This document shows, piece by piece, positions 53,113 to 64,000 of a stretch of DNA of 64,000 nucleotides. Both the position numbers and the translations under genes were made by a program. This DNA is from Agriotes lineatus (taxonomy: Eukaryota > Arthropoda > Insecta > Coleoptera > Elateridae): positions 1-64,000 of the forward strand of contig CALNHX010001914.1 in the NCBI GenBank assembly GCA_940337035.1, given 5' to 3'. Position 1 is the first letter of the stretch. Each line of letters begins with the position of its first letter. The notes under the pieces were generated by a model. The model made no database searches. It had not been told where the DNA came from and was given only the letters and a program-made list of their open reading frames with translations.

Positions 53113-54788
53113 TGGCCAGCCCGAGCAGAGACATAAACTCAAGTATATAGTCAAGTAATTCATCGGCTTCACCAGCACGCGATCCAAGTGGCGCTCGAGC
53201 AGTTTTACCTGAAAAATAATTAGTTATCAGTTAAAGTATAATTAATTATTTTAAATGTTGTACAAACCGCGTCTACAGACATGTACCAGAACCAGATGTT
53301 ACCGCCGCCAGAACCGCCTGTAACGACCTGCAGAAATGTTGGAAAACGGCCCCATAGAGGCCACCAGCTTGTCCAACACCAGAAAACTAGAAACCTCCAG
53401 AGGAATGTTGATTCCAAGTATGGAAAAGAGAAAATCCAGTCCATAGATAGCTCCTGTTTGAAACCCAGGCCGTTGGAAGAGTCCGACCGGCGAAAGCCAG
53501 GGCATCTACGCAACTAGGTCACCTCCAAGTGGCGCCAGATATTCCAGAAAGTACAAAAGAACCAGCTGAAGTCCAGAAATTAGCTTTGAGCACAGTACTA
53601 CGTTTTGGAGTCCCGATCATCCCCGTGTTCGTAAGTTCCCTCCATAAAAACTTCCTCCCGAGACGTCTCCTGGTATACAGCTTCACCCTGAGAAGTACAG
53701 CCAGCTACAAGAGACGTGGAGCATCGTGCTATCCTGCAGCACAACCTCCCTCGCGAGAAGTCTTTGGAACGCGAACCCTTCAGGGAAATCACATCCAGTG
53801 CAAGATCTTCAAAGTTGAAGCCATCTTCGCAGAACCGAGGTAACCTGTAAACATACAAAATGTCCATGAAATTGTAAGTTGGTCTCCGCAACCTCTACTA
53901 ATTTCTTCCAGTTAAAGTTCAAAAATTGTGAGAAAGTCGGTTAATCCCGTAACCTTAATACGTTCCCACGATTGAACAAAACCTGAATGAATGCGAGTCG
54001 ATACCGCGAGCTCAGCATCAGTAAGTAGCATTTCTTTTAGAATGCACCCCGTAGAATTTTATGAGCCCGGAGAATGAATGTACGAAAAGACAAACGATTC
54101 GATACCGCGAATATTTAGTCTCATCTAGCCTGAAACTGCTTTCACGTGGTTGATTGCAGTACATGAAATTTCATTCCGCTTATCCAGAAAATTCTAAAAA
54201 ATTACCAGTCCTGTCCATGCCCGTTGTACCCGCCAGTATTATTAATTGCATGCATGTTGTTGAATGTCTCCTGAGAATGATCACGCTTTCGCCTTGGTGC
54301 CTATAAGAAAACGTGCATTTGTAGAGCATGAACCTATGGAATTGTATGCAACCCGTACCGGAGTACAACTGAAATTTTTCCTGAATCTTCCCCGTGAAGT
54401 TGAACCCAGTGAAGATCCAGGTGGAAATTAATGCCACAACAACCGCCTGTTGACCAGAAACTGCAAGCAAGTTTCCCTTGCATATTAGCAGTTGCCTGTC
54501 CTAGCTTTCCGAACTTGTTTTTTTTCGAGAAGTCCTGAAAGGAGTATAGGTCGAAACCGCGATTTTTATATCTCCCCCAGTTGAAAGTATTACAAAAGTA
54601 TACTCACCTAGTAGACACTGCCAGAAGAAACGCCGGTTACTTCCATAACTTCCGCGTTCCCTAGAATGTATGTTGTCCGAGTTGTGTGCCGAGAATTCCA
54701 GGATCCCCAGGTGTTTTCCAAGCCGAAAGGGTACTTCCATGAAGAGGGCGTCCACCCACCGGCTGTTTCCTCCATAGGAAGGGGCTTG

Positions 54789-56336
54789 TGTGACGTTAGC
54801 GCCGGCCGAAATCGTATTTTTACGTATTGGAATACGTTCGAATTTGACCGCCGCCAAAACTTCGTCACAAATTGTCCGAAAACATCGCCGAGGCACGAAG
54901 AAACAATCGAGGTGCGCAGAAATTACGAGCCGCCGGCGCCGTCGTCTTCCAGCGCATCCCTGCCTAAAATCCTGCACAAATCACGGCGTATGGTAATGTA
55001 TAAATAAGAGGTATCGTACGTTGTGAAGGGACTTGACTTGCATCCAGCGAGCCGAACCAGCTTCCTGCCTGGGGCCCCCTGAGGGCCCAAACCCTGGTCC
55101 CGCCCGAAGAACATTTTTGACTTTTAGTCCTAGAACCAATCTTTCCCAGAAATCCCCGAAAGATCAAAGTGGCCCATTGATTTTCAGTGCCTATTGATCT
55201 CCGTCGAGCCTATTCAGGAGTTATCTTATCTAAAATTCAGACGTGGATCATTGTTTATATATGCCTGTCTAGAATTTATATACGTTTACTCCTCGAAACC
55301 GGTGTGGTCTAAAACTCGTACGTGGTTCGTTGTACATATACGCCTGATAAGAGTCTTAGACCTCCTCGAAACCGCTTCCCGACAACATTCACGTAATTCA
55401 TTTAGAAAGCATTTTAAAAACGTGGCCCTCCAGGTCCGTGCATAAGCTTGAACAAGAATTGCGAGGTTAAGTGCCCGCAACGAAACTCCCGTAATTAACG
55501 TACTCGTAAAAATTCAAAGCTTCACTTACCTGGAGGAATCTCGTCCTGAAGATTTCCCGTGCTTTCTGCAGTGCCGCAATTCATAGTATATAATCTAAAC
55601 CAAAAATTGTGTGAGGTTAGCTTCAAGCTAAAAGTAATTCATGTAGCTTAAAGGAGGGTTTACTCACCTTGAATAACGTAATTAGAAAACCCCTAGTTAT
55701 CACCTAGACACCCCTGGAATTTCAGTAACAGCTTTAAACACAAATTTGGCTTAAAAGTTATTAGCTGACACACGATATGTAATTCCACCGTCTTTTCACT
55801 TATCATAAAAGGTTTTGCATTACACGAGGTTTCACGGGCACTGCAGAATAGCTTCGACGTAACGAGGTTACGTCTCACATCAAATTCATTCTCAACACCC
55901 CGAAATAAGGGCAAATCTAACTTTATTTCATGCCCCCGATAAAAATAAACAAACTTAACCTAGTTTCTGTTTCCAGTTTAGCCGAGTAGAGGACGCTCTC
56001 CTAACTAGGAACTGCCTTCGTCCGGTAGCCGAGAAGATACGACCGGAGAAAACATCGTGGCTTGCCTAACCCAGTAGGCGTCAGCCTGCCCGTGATACAT
56101 TGAAATTCAAATCTTTTATTTGAAAATACATGGAATATTTTAGTTATTATTTTAAAATGTAAATAGGTATACAAAATAAATCGCTTTGATGTTATGTGTA
56201 CTTTTCTATATACTTGAGAGAGTAAATTGAACCCTGGCATCTGGTTATCCGAGAGTAAAAAGTTTATTAACTTTGGTAATCATTCACATTCATAGCTCAA
56301 AATTAAAGAATTAATTAAGAAAGCCAGGATATTACA
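54789..56336 (+). repeat. 3' LTR of the 51.5-kb element
   Basis: 1548 bp, identical to the 5' LTR except for three C/T differences seen by eye. Confidence 0.95.
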
Positions 56337-56480
56337 ATGAGATATAGTTTGTCTGATCCATGTTTTATTAATTCTGCTGGGATTCCTCCAGGACCTGGTG
56401 ACTTTCCATTTTTTAATTGTTTTACCTTAGTTTGGATTTGTTCTGGTGTTACTGTTATAGGTGCTAATACTGCTTCCCAA
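56337..56480 (-). pseudogene. Upstream half of the split LINE reverse transcriptase
   Basis: Minus-strand codons read QLKNGKSPGPGGIPAELIK, the block just before RT motif 1 in LINEs, and lead directly into the frame that resumes at 51562 when the LTR element is removed. Likeness ends at about 56480, where unrelated sequence begins. Confidence 0.8.
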
Positions 56481-57475
56481 CTAACCTGGTAAAATTGTTT
56501 GCAGGCTGCGTTCGATGATCGGAAGGTTCTCCTGGAGCTAGTGGCTGAATTTCTGGACTTCTGGGAAGCTGTAACTGCTGTGCTGTCCTAGTACACCCCG
56601 CACGGAACTGCAAACACCTTCTTCTTGGCTTTGGACCCCCAATAAAGCCGCAACTTGTGTTCGGAAGCTGGATCTCCGCTGCTGTTCTTGTGTTTGTGGT
56701 CACCGAAGAAAATATTTTTTCAAGTGCAGGATTTTTTCCCCACATTCACACACGTACTCGGTTAACTGCTGATCAAGCCGGTATAATTCTTTTTTATTTA
56801 TTTTAATGTTAACCGGTAAAAAAATTAAATAAACTGGAGACACAAATTCAGCTTGTCAGAATAATTTATTTTTCATTTGTTCTCCCCGCGTCGGTTAACA
56901 ACAATTGCCTATCTGGCTACATAAAGACGGATGCTAACTCAATACAATACAACTTCTTATAATCTAAAATTACAACTTATATTAATAAAACTGTACATAT
57001 TCTTATGTCTAAGTTATTGTTTGTCCATGTTTGCAATTTATTTAAGTTCTAGTGCCACTCACAAAGTTTTAATTTAAATGTCTGTTCACTTGTGTCATTA
57101 CACTGATTTATTTTTATACACAAATCTGGTTCACTTCCTTTAGTGTTTTCTTTTCAGCAATTTTATAAAACCTGTCTTAATTTCACCAATCTTCTGATAT
57201 TACCGCTCCATTTTCTTCTAGCCTAATTCAATCTAGTATTGTGCTCTTTTGCACTGTATTGGAACATTCTGTCCTTTTTACCTTTATTTAAAAAGTTCAT
57301 AGAACTGTACTTATATAATTGTACTGCCCTGTAAATTTAACTAACCTGAATGTAATAAATCCCTTTGGTGATAGATTTGTTGAAATATTTATTGGTTTTA
57401 CATTGCACCAACTTATTAATTTACGTTAATTGATACAACTGTGAATCCAACTTACGATTTAAGCTTTGCCTTATG
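56464..57475 (-). pseudogene. Leader and start of an LTR-element frame (unknown)
   Basis: A 93-codon minus-strand frame from 56745 (MWGKNPALEKIFSSVTTN...) with a Pro/Gln/Arg-rich body and no domain I know. It lies downstream, in minus orientation, of the LTR-like block at 57490-57700 and a 700-bp non-coding leader. This is the layout of an LTR element's 5' end, but no gag motif is visible. Confidence 0.35.
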
Positions 57476-57482
57476 CCATTTA

Positions 57483-57700
57483 TTCAAAAGTAGTTTCATT
57501 TTAATATCGGCAATGCTTAACCGATGTAATCATAAATTAAAATTTCTAATATGACTTCTTGCAGTTGCCTGCTTACCCCAGCTCTGTGCTTTAATGACTT
57601 GCTTTAAATGATTGAATCTGCAAGCAGAGTTGTGTAACGGGCTAAATACCACTTCAATATATATATTTATATTTATATTTGTTTCGATATATTTATACCT
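57483..57700 (-). repeat. Partial LTR related to 13530-13730
   Basis: Shares ATATCGGCAATGCTTAACCG, ACTTCTTGCAGTTGCCTGC, TTACCCCAGCTCTGTGCTTT and GTTGTGTAACGGGCTAAA with the LTR block at 13.6 kb. On the minus strand the shared block ends AATAAATGG in both, after which the two diverge. Confidence 0.7.
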
Positions 57701-57839
57701 GCATGCCTGTGATTGGCACTATGGTACTAACTATTAAATAAAGCTGTGATATTTTATTGATCGTTATTTTTATCTGATCTATTTGCTGGAATTATCTCTA
57801 CCTTGTGATGGTGCGACGCAAGGATTAATATTGATATAC

Positions 57840-58203
57840 CTTTCATAGAATTTATTCTCGAACAGGCGTTCAACGCTATTACCAGGCTAAAAGATCAATT
57901 AAACTCAGGTCCAGATGCCATCCCGGCTTATTTCCTACAAAGATGTGTGTTTTCCATAAATAGACCACTATGTGCTTTATTTAACCTGTCTTTACAGTTT
58001 CAACAATTTTCCGATGTATGGAAAACTAGCTATGTCACGCCTATTTTTAAAAGTGGCAAAAAAGAGGACGTTAGGAATTATCGTCCCATTAGTATCTTAT
58101 CTGTTATTCGTAAATTATTTAAATCATTATTGATCCCTATCAGTATCAACAGTAACAAATCTACCGGTTTATCAACACGATATTTTCAATACCTTGGAGA
58201 ATG
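57840..58203 (+). pseudogene. Jockey-type LINE fragment, second copy
   Basis: Matches the upstream part of the LINE at 38790-40564: AFNAITRLKDQLNSGPDAIP, VWKTSYVTPIFKSGKKEDV, RNYRPISILS. About 65 bases are missing after LIPI, and the copy is cut at 58203 by the LTR of the gypsy element. The other half would lie beyond the window. Confidence 0.85.
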
Positions 58204-59672
58204 TGTTAGGTCATTTTGGTATTTTAAATAGCCACCTAGGCTTTAGGGCAGCGTGCCCGTATGCTAAGCCCTTTTAGTTCTTTATTTGGCTCCATCGCCT
58301 AATTTCAGAATCACGATTTCGCACATATTTAGCCCCAGAAGCAGTATTTTTCGTCGGTTGGAGCTCCCCTCTGATGGCGTTTTTCCGAATTCCGAATCTC
58401 CTAGGAGGCACGCCGTCGAGGCGTGATGCCATTGGTGCCGGCATTGGCTTGTTTCATTTTATCGCCTTGCGATTGGCTGCCAAGGTTTAGTCACGTGGGG
58501 ACGCGGCCAAGGTGACCTTTTCCAACGCTTCCCTCTGGGCGGTTGTCCGCAGCCCGTTGCAGAGAACGCTCGTGTGGTGGTTGTGAGTCGGAGTTTTCGA
58601 ATTGTCTTCGGCGTAGCGTGGGTGTTTTTGAGCCCAGTTCCTGCTTCCGTAAGTAAGGGGTCGTGCCCCCTTCATCTCGACCTACGAGGATTTGTTCCGC
58701 AGAACGAAAGTGGCCCATATTTTTCGTCGTCCCGTTGTACGCGTCATTGACGCGTCTCCCGTCGCCATTAAGGCGGTTGTGCATTCACCCCTATAGCCGT
58801 TGTAACATCGAAGGTACCTGCCACCTACGACTGCAGCCTGTCGCAACTCAACTGTACCAGGCTCCCTCGCCGCCTACGCATTAAGGTATGTGTCTTTAAA
58901 CCTGATTACCGCTGTGAACGCGAGTGCTAAATTAAATCTTCGCTGCCCGCTGCGTAAGGCGACGCGCATATTCGTACTCATTACTGCGCTAGTGCATTCA
59001 TTCAGACTTGCAGACTGTTCATGCCGCGAGTGCTAATGTAAATCTTCGCCGTCCGCTGCATAAGGCGACGCGCATATTTGTACTCATTACTACTTATTAC
59101 TGCTCTTGTGCATTCATTCAGACTTGCAGACTGTTCATGCCGCGAGTGCTAATTTAAATCTTCGCTGTCCGCCGCATAAGGCGACGCGCATATTTGTACT
59201 CATTACTACTTATTACTGCTCGTTACTGCTCATTACTGTTCATTACTGTTCACTACTGTTCAACATCTGTCGTTAAGTTTAGAGCGCGCGTGCCAGCTGG
59301 TGCCCTTAATTATAGGTTAAGTATAGATATAGGGCGACGCACTCTGCTGCCCCATTGTAACCCGAAGTTCAATATATGATTGGTTAGTTAAGGGAACTAT
59401 TGTTTTGTTTCGACTTGTGCATGTTCTGTTACAGATAGACGCCTCCTTCATTGTACTGAATATTGTACGACGGAACGAGGAAGCTTTGAGCGTGCAGGTG
59501 GGTGAGACAGCTGCGTAGTCGCGGTCGGATTGACACCTAATTACAATCCTTGCATAAGGCAATCCCGAAATTGTTATTTGACCTTGCAACTCTTAAGTAA
59601 TCCTATTGGCGGAGTATTTTGCATGCTTTGCTCCCGTCTAACCGTCCAGGCCCGGTTAGCCGGGTTAAGACA
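58204..59672 (+). repeat. 5' LTR of the 58-64 kb Ty3/gypsy element
   Basis: Starts TGTTAGGTC exactly where LINE likeness stops. The end at GACA 59672 is inferred from the primer-type site TGGTGGCGCCCTCATG just after it. About 1469 bp, similar to the other LTRs in the window. It contains a three-copy tandem repeat at 58919-59235. The partner LTR lies outside the window. Confidence 0.65.
58919..59235 (+). repeat. Tandem repeat, three units of 106-116 bp
   Basis: Units start CGCGAGTGCTAA at 58919, 59025 and 59141 and contain TAAATCTTCGC, AAGGCGACGCGCATAT and GTGCATTCATTCAGACTTGC. They are followed by a shorter TACTGTTCAT-type repeat to about 59265. It lies within the LTR. Confidence 0.9.
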
Positions 59673-59676
59673 GGCT

Positions 59677-59692
59677 TGGTGGCGCCCTCATG
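59677..59692 (+). other. Primer-binding-like site
   Basis: TGGTGGCGCCCTCATG lies four bases after the proposed LTR end. TGG is the complement of a tRNA CCA end; which tRNA is not clear. Confidence 0.4.
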
Positions 59693-59889
59693 ATTTCGAC
59701 ATACCCTGTATATATTATGCCACCACGCGCTTGCCCAGAACGTATCGTGTGACTCACGCCCGACTCCCTGAGCGTCCCAGCCGTGGCCTTTTAGCCTATT
59801 TCGAACCGATTTCAGGGCAAGTGTGCCAGTTTTTCAGGACTGATTCCGTGGTGCGATGCTCACCTTGGGTGGGTGTCGTAAAGTTTTTT

Positions 59890-60480
59890 TAATACCGTAA
59901 CAGGCTAATTTTGGCTATCCCAACGTGTGGGCCTGTTTTTTTTCTGATATTCGTCTTCTCGTCAAGCCCCTTCGTTGTGCGTCTTAATTTTGGCGTCCAA
60001 CATCGGAGGCCTTGTATGTTCGTTTTTCTTATTAAGCCACCCGTTGTCTGCCTAATTTTGGCAGCCCATCGTGTGAGGCCTTGTGGGGCCTTGTGGCTCC
60101 TTTGTTCTCGTCAACGCGCCTAATTTCGGTGCTCCAACGTCTGGAGCCTATTGGTGCACGACAACGCTCGACCTCATTTTGGGGTTTTCTTTTTTTTTTT
60201 GCGTTGTGTGTCTTAATTTTGGCGGCCCGATTGTTGCTTGTTGCTGTTATTGGACTGGAGTAGTCTCGTTAAGCCCATCCGTTGTGCGTCTTAATTCTGA
60301 CGCGTTAACGTCTGAGACCTTGTTGCGTGACAACGCGCGATTCCATTTCGGATTTTTTCTTTTTTTTCTTTTTCTTTCGCTCGATTTCGGGCGCAGTACC
60401 GTCTGTAACCATTGTTGGTCGGTAGTAGGCTCGCTAAGCCATTCGTTGACCGCCTAGTTTTGGAATTTGCTCTTTTTCGC
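59890..60480 (+). repeat. Degenerate repeats in the gypsy leader
   Basis: Seven or eight imperfect repeats of a pattern around CTCGTTAAGCC, CCGTTGTGCGTCTTAATT, TTGGCG and CAACGTCTGGAGCCTTGTT occur near 59897, 59954, 60030, 60105, 60200, 60263, 60385 and 60430. They lie between the primer site and gag, in a region that carries packaging and translation signals in LTR elements. Confidence 0.65.
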
Positions 60481-60689
60481 TTATGTTCGGTCTTTTCGCA
60501 AAGAATATGGACAAATAGTCCCGTTAAGCCATCGGTCGTGTGAAAGGTAACAAACCACTTTTTCCCGATTTCTCCCGTCTTGACCGTCTACGATTTGGTT
60601 CGGATATCTGACGTAATTGACTTACCAAACACGTGCTAACGTTTTTCTTTTTATACGACGTATAAGTCGTTCCTTTCCCGTTTGTAAAC

Positions 60690-62067
60690 ATGGTGCTAAA
60701 GCTACATATTGAACGCCTGCTTCGCGCGGAGGCTGAATACGAGTTGAGAATCAGAGGCCGTGATGCTTCCGGCGCGGTTACCTTGTTGCGCTCCCGGTTA
60801 CGCGACGTATTGAGAGAGGAGGGACGCGCAGATATGGATACGCGATCTCACGGCCGTGACAACATTGATTGGCGAATTAGAGGAAAAGATTCAGGTATAT
60901 TTAGCTAACCCGACTAAAGAAGTAGCGGCTACGATCGAAACGAAATTTTATCACGGAATGAACCGTCTGACGAATAGTTCATCTACAACGGAGGAAGAGC
61001 GAGCGCTCAAACAAAAAGCGTTCGCGGAATTATCACTCATACGTTCAACCTACGAACTTAACCAAGTAAAGCTAGGGTCGTCTACGACTACGGCTGAGGA
61101 AGAAAGCGCCGTAACGCTGCCATCGACGTCCGGTGTCGCACCTACCATTACCGTCGCGACGACGACTACGACTACGACGGCGGCAACTATGTCGACTCCG
61201 AGTTTTGTTGCGCCGATGTCGCGTACGATCTCATTTAAGGCGACCCCTGTTTCGAAATGGAACATACAATTCTCAGGTGACCCGAAAGGTCTGTCGGTCA
61301 ACGCTTTCATCGAGCGTGTTAACGAACTCAGAGTGGCCAGAAACCTTACCGAAGAAGAGTTGTTTATGCAGGCCATCGATTTGTTTTCGGGCAACGCATT
61401 GCTATGGTATCGCGCGAATAGAGCGACCCCTAACACGTGGCAACAGTTAGTCGATTTATTGCGTCTAGAGTTTCAGCCTGCTAATTATGATGAACGGTTG
61501 TTGGACGAAATTAGACGTCGCACGCAAGGCCCTACGGAAAGTATGGGCATTTATATCGCTATCATGCGCACAATGTTTTCGCGCCTGACCGAAGCGGTTC
61601 CCGAGGAGAAACAGTTGCGTATTTTGTTGCATAATATTTCACCATTATACCAAACCCAGTTGGGATTGACGGAAGTCCGGTCGATCGACGAGCTAGCGTT
61701 ATACGGACGGAAGATTGAAGAACGGCGCTATGCCATTGAAACTTACGTGCCACCTTCTAGAAAGAAGTCTGACTTAGAAACAGACTTGGCATACGTCGAG
61801 GTCGCGCCTATCGCGGAAACGTGCCCAGTTGATGTTGTCGAAACGCGTGACGTTAATACTTCCGAGAGGAGGAACCGAGAACCGGCACCCAAGTCAAGCA
61901 TGCGGTGCTGGAACTGTAACGAACCAGGCCATAGAGCCAGTAGGTGTCCGCGACCCCGCGGCAAGAAATTCTGTTACCGTTGCGGCAAACCTGAAGTGAC
62001 CGTAAACACTTGTCCTCGTTGTCGAGCAAGGGATAGGGGACAGGGAAACGACCCCGCGAGACGCTGA
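60690..62067 (+). CDS. gag: Ty3/gypsy Gag, one apparent frameshift
   Basis: The frame from ATG 60690 (MVLKLHIERLLRAEAEY) gives way to a frame shifted by one base somewhere in 60814-60905, after which Gag is open to 62067. Around residues 130-290 of the second frame is a capsid-type domain (QFSGDPKGLSVNAF, LLWYRANRA, MQAIDLF). The C-terminus has zinc knuckles: a standard CX2CX4HX4C (CWNCNEPGHRASRC) and a second in which His is Val (CYRCGKPEVTVNTC). Gag forms the intracellular particle and binds the RNA. The frameshift may be a mutation. Gag-Pol would be joined by the -1 slip at 62043. Confidence 0.85.
62043..62049 (+). promoter_or_regulatory. -1 ribosomal frameshift heptamer
   Basis: G-GGA-AAC stands in gag frame just 15 bases before the gag stop. 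A slip back by one base opens the pol frame, which has a stop at 62034-62036 and is open from there on. This is the canonical X-XXY-YYZ form. A downstream stimulatory structure was not folded. Confidence 0.8.
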
Positions 62068-64000
62068 ACGGTCGAGCAGTGTCCTCGCGCGTGTTTAGCA
62101 ATTCGACTAAATTTATGAAGGGACTTATCGAGGAGCGCGAGACCAAATTTAAGAAAAATAAAGTCATTCTCGATTACGTATTAGAAAGGTCATCTGATGA
62201 CCGTCGACCGCATGTGACTGTTGAAATCATGGGTTTCGAGTTGTTAGCTTTGTTGGACTCAGGAGCGAATCGAACGATCTTAGGAGCTAAGGGTTGGGAC
62301 GTGTTGCGTACTGTGGGCCTGCACATAAATAAGAAGCTGAGACCCGTTTGCTCAGTGGCAAATGGACAGACCGTAACCAGTCTAGGTACCCTGCACTTAC
62401 CTATTCGTTTAAATAACAGAGTGGTAGCTATCGATGTTTTAATAGTTCCGGAGGTTCCGCACACCCTGATCCTGGGAATAGACTTTTGGAAGTCAGTGGG
62501 AATAGTCCCAGACGTGTTTCGAGGGGAGTGGGAATTCTCAAAACCCGGCGTAGCGGCCATTGATACTCCTACCGGCAATTTGCAGTCTATGTTCGACCTG
62601 AACTCGGATCAACGAGCCCAATTAGACACTCTCGTAAACCGACATTTTGCTATCGCTAAACCCGAACTCGGCTGCGCCAAGTACGTTCAACATAAAATCA
62701 CTACTAAGGCGGCACCGGTTAAACAAAGGTACTATCCGGTCTCTCCCGCAATGCAGGCGCATATCGATGCTGAGTTGGACAGTATGCTTAAATCAGGCGT
62801 TGTGGAACGTTCTCGTTCAGCCTGGTCGAGCCCGATTTTACTAGTTAAAAAGAAAGATGGAACCTATCGTTTCTGCGTTGACTTTCGTAAATTAAATAGC
62901 GTCACCGAGAAGGACGCCTACCCGATACCTTACGTGTCTTCGATTTTGGATCGCTTACGCGATGCCCGGTTCATGACGTCGCTTGATATCAAATCCGCGT
63001 ACTGGCAAATTGAAATGGAAGAGAAATCTAAGGAACTAACTGCCTTCACAGTACCCGGGCGCGGTTTGTTTCAATTTACTCGCATGCCCTTTGGGCTTCA
63101 TAACGCGTCAGCGACTTGGCAACGTTTCGTCGACCATGTGTTGGGTCCCGAATTGGAACCTTACGTCTTTGTCTATTTAGATGACGTGATTATTTGTACC
63201 CCGACTTTCGAAAAGCACGTCGAGATTCTAGACGAAGTATTGCAGCGACTAAACGACGCTGGTTTAACACTGGGTCGTGATAAATGTCATTTTTGCCAAC
63301 CGGAATTACGATACCTAAGCTATGTCGTTAACGCCCAAGGACTTTTAGTCGACCCCGATAAAGTTTCGGCGATTCTTAACTTGCCGCGACCTAGAAACGT
63401 TTCGGAGATACGGCGAGTTGTCGGCATGGCATCGTGGTATCGGCGTTTCATACCAAGTTTCTCAGCCATTATTGCTCCGCTGACGTCGTTATTGAAAAAG
63501 TTTCAGAAGTTTGAGTGGACCGAGTCATGCGAAGTCGCATTTACAACCATCAAAAATTGCCTAGTTTCGGCACCCATTTTGTCGTGTCCCGATTTTTCTC
63601 TCCCGTTTATCGTACAGACGGACGCTTCCAATGTTGGTATCGGCGCCGTGCTGACTCAGACCGTTGATGGCCAAGAACAGGTCATCTGTTACATTAGTCG
63701 GACTCTTACGAAGCCTGAGCGTAATTTTTCGGTTACGGAACGCGAATGTTTGGCCGTCCTGTGGGCCATAGAGAAGTTACGTCCGTATTTAGAAGGCACT
63801 CACTTCACAGTCGTTACTGACCATCATTCACTTATCTGGCTAAATAATCTTAAGGAACCCACCGGGAGACTCGCCCGTTGGGCTGTTCGTATCCAACAAT
63901 ACGACTTCACGATCAAACACCGGAAGGGAAAAGACCACGTCGTTCCGGATGCGCTGTCCCGTGCTATACCCGAAATAGATGTAGTCTCAGTTGTCGATTC
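62049..64000 (+). CDS. pol: Ty3/gypsy Pol (protease, RT, RNase H), partial
   Basis: In the -1 frame and open to the end of the window. Protease: LLALLDSGANRTILG (Asp-Ser-Gly at 62256-62264). RT: PVKQRYYPVSPAM, YRFCVDFRKLN, MTSLDIKSAYWQIEM, MPFGLHNASATWQRF and catalytic VYLDDVIIC (63171-63197). RNase H: FIVQTDASNVGIGAVLTQ, VTERECLAVLWAI, VVTDHHSLIWL and KGKDHVVPDALSR. No stops or frameshifts are visible, so the enzyme region is intact as far as it goes. Integrase, the 3' LTR and the target duplication lie beyond the edge. One oddity is SYVV where most relatives have GHVV. Confidence 0.93.

Larger units (their letters stand above)
51565..56336 (+). mobile_element. Young non-autonomous LTR retrotransposon
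   Basis: Two 1548-bp LTRs (51565-53112, 54789-56336) enclose a 1676-bp interior, with target duplication ATGA at 51561-51564 and 56337-56340. LTRs run TGTGACGTTAGCG...GGATATTACA. A primer-type site TGGCCAGCCCGAGC starts at the first base after the left LTR, and AGGAAGGGG lies just before the right one. Only three LTR differences are visible (51991/55215, 52251/55475, 52365/55589, all C/T). The interior has no pol; frames at 53281-53517 and 53529-53843 show no known domain. It splits a LINE RT. Confidence 0.95.

Overview
This window is eukaryotic, AT-rich and almost entirely made of transposable elements. I read it as part of an insect nuclear genome. The evidence is the mix of families: RTE-type and Jockey-type LINEs, a Penelope-like element (PLE), Ty3/gypsy elements, hAT, pogo and Tc/mariner remnants, a tRNA-derived SINE, and one intronless C2H2 zinc-finger reading frame. 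No operons, rRNA, tRNA genes or CRISPR are present. I cannot name the species; a large, repeat-rich insect genome is the safest statement.

Layout. 1-3.0 kb: LINE scraps abutting a 13-finger C2H2 ORF. 3.2-5.5 kb: a hairpin/TIR element with a GTCT/GT microsatellite, then a pogo-like remnant. 7.1-15.4 kb: a deep nest. A hAT-type element (7090-10269, 8-bp target duplication) holds several MITEs. Next to it a LINE RNase H fragment is split by a second hAT derivative (10799-11515, perfect 8-bp duplication). Then a MITE (12153-14129) is split by a third hAT-type element (12333-14067) that carries pieces of an LTR retrotransposon. 15.5-17.7 kb: a cluster of perfect or near-perfect palindromes, including a 165-bp array of ten GATA-type words in alternating orientation. 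17.8-18.05 kb: a SINE.

18.5-31.6 kb: a decayed minus-strand Ty3/gypsy element. It is interrupted by a 5-kb non-autonomous LTR element (18507-23495) and by a hAT with ATCGAT arms (23623-27599), which in turn carries an intact 1012-codon RTE-type LINE. 32-40.6 kb: a possible THAP exon, LINE endonuclease and mariner scraps, a gypsy pol split by a 1.3-kb solo LTR, and a degenerate Jockey-type LINE. 42.5-48.1 kb: a PLE in a large inverted arrangement. 50.2-56.5 kb: a LINE split by a very young non-autonomous LTR element (two 1548-bp LTRs, three differences seen). 57.8-64 kb: a LINE fragment entered by a Ty3/gypsy element with LTR, repeat-rich leader, gag, a canonical -1 slippery heptamer and pol running off the window.

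Most elements can be ordered in time because their target-site duplications are visible. The least explained material is the palindrome cluster (7.99-8.13, 15.5-17.6, 32.95-33.06 and 34.7 kb). These hairpins share arms or flanks but differ in their cores. All reading is by eye: no alignment, search or folding was run.
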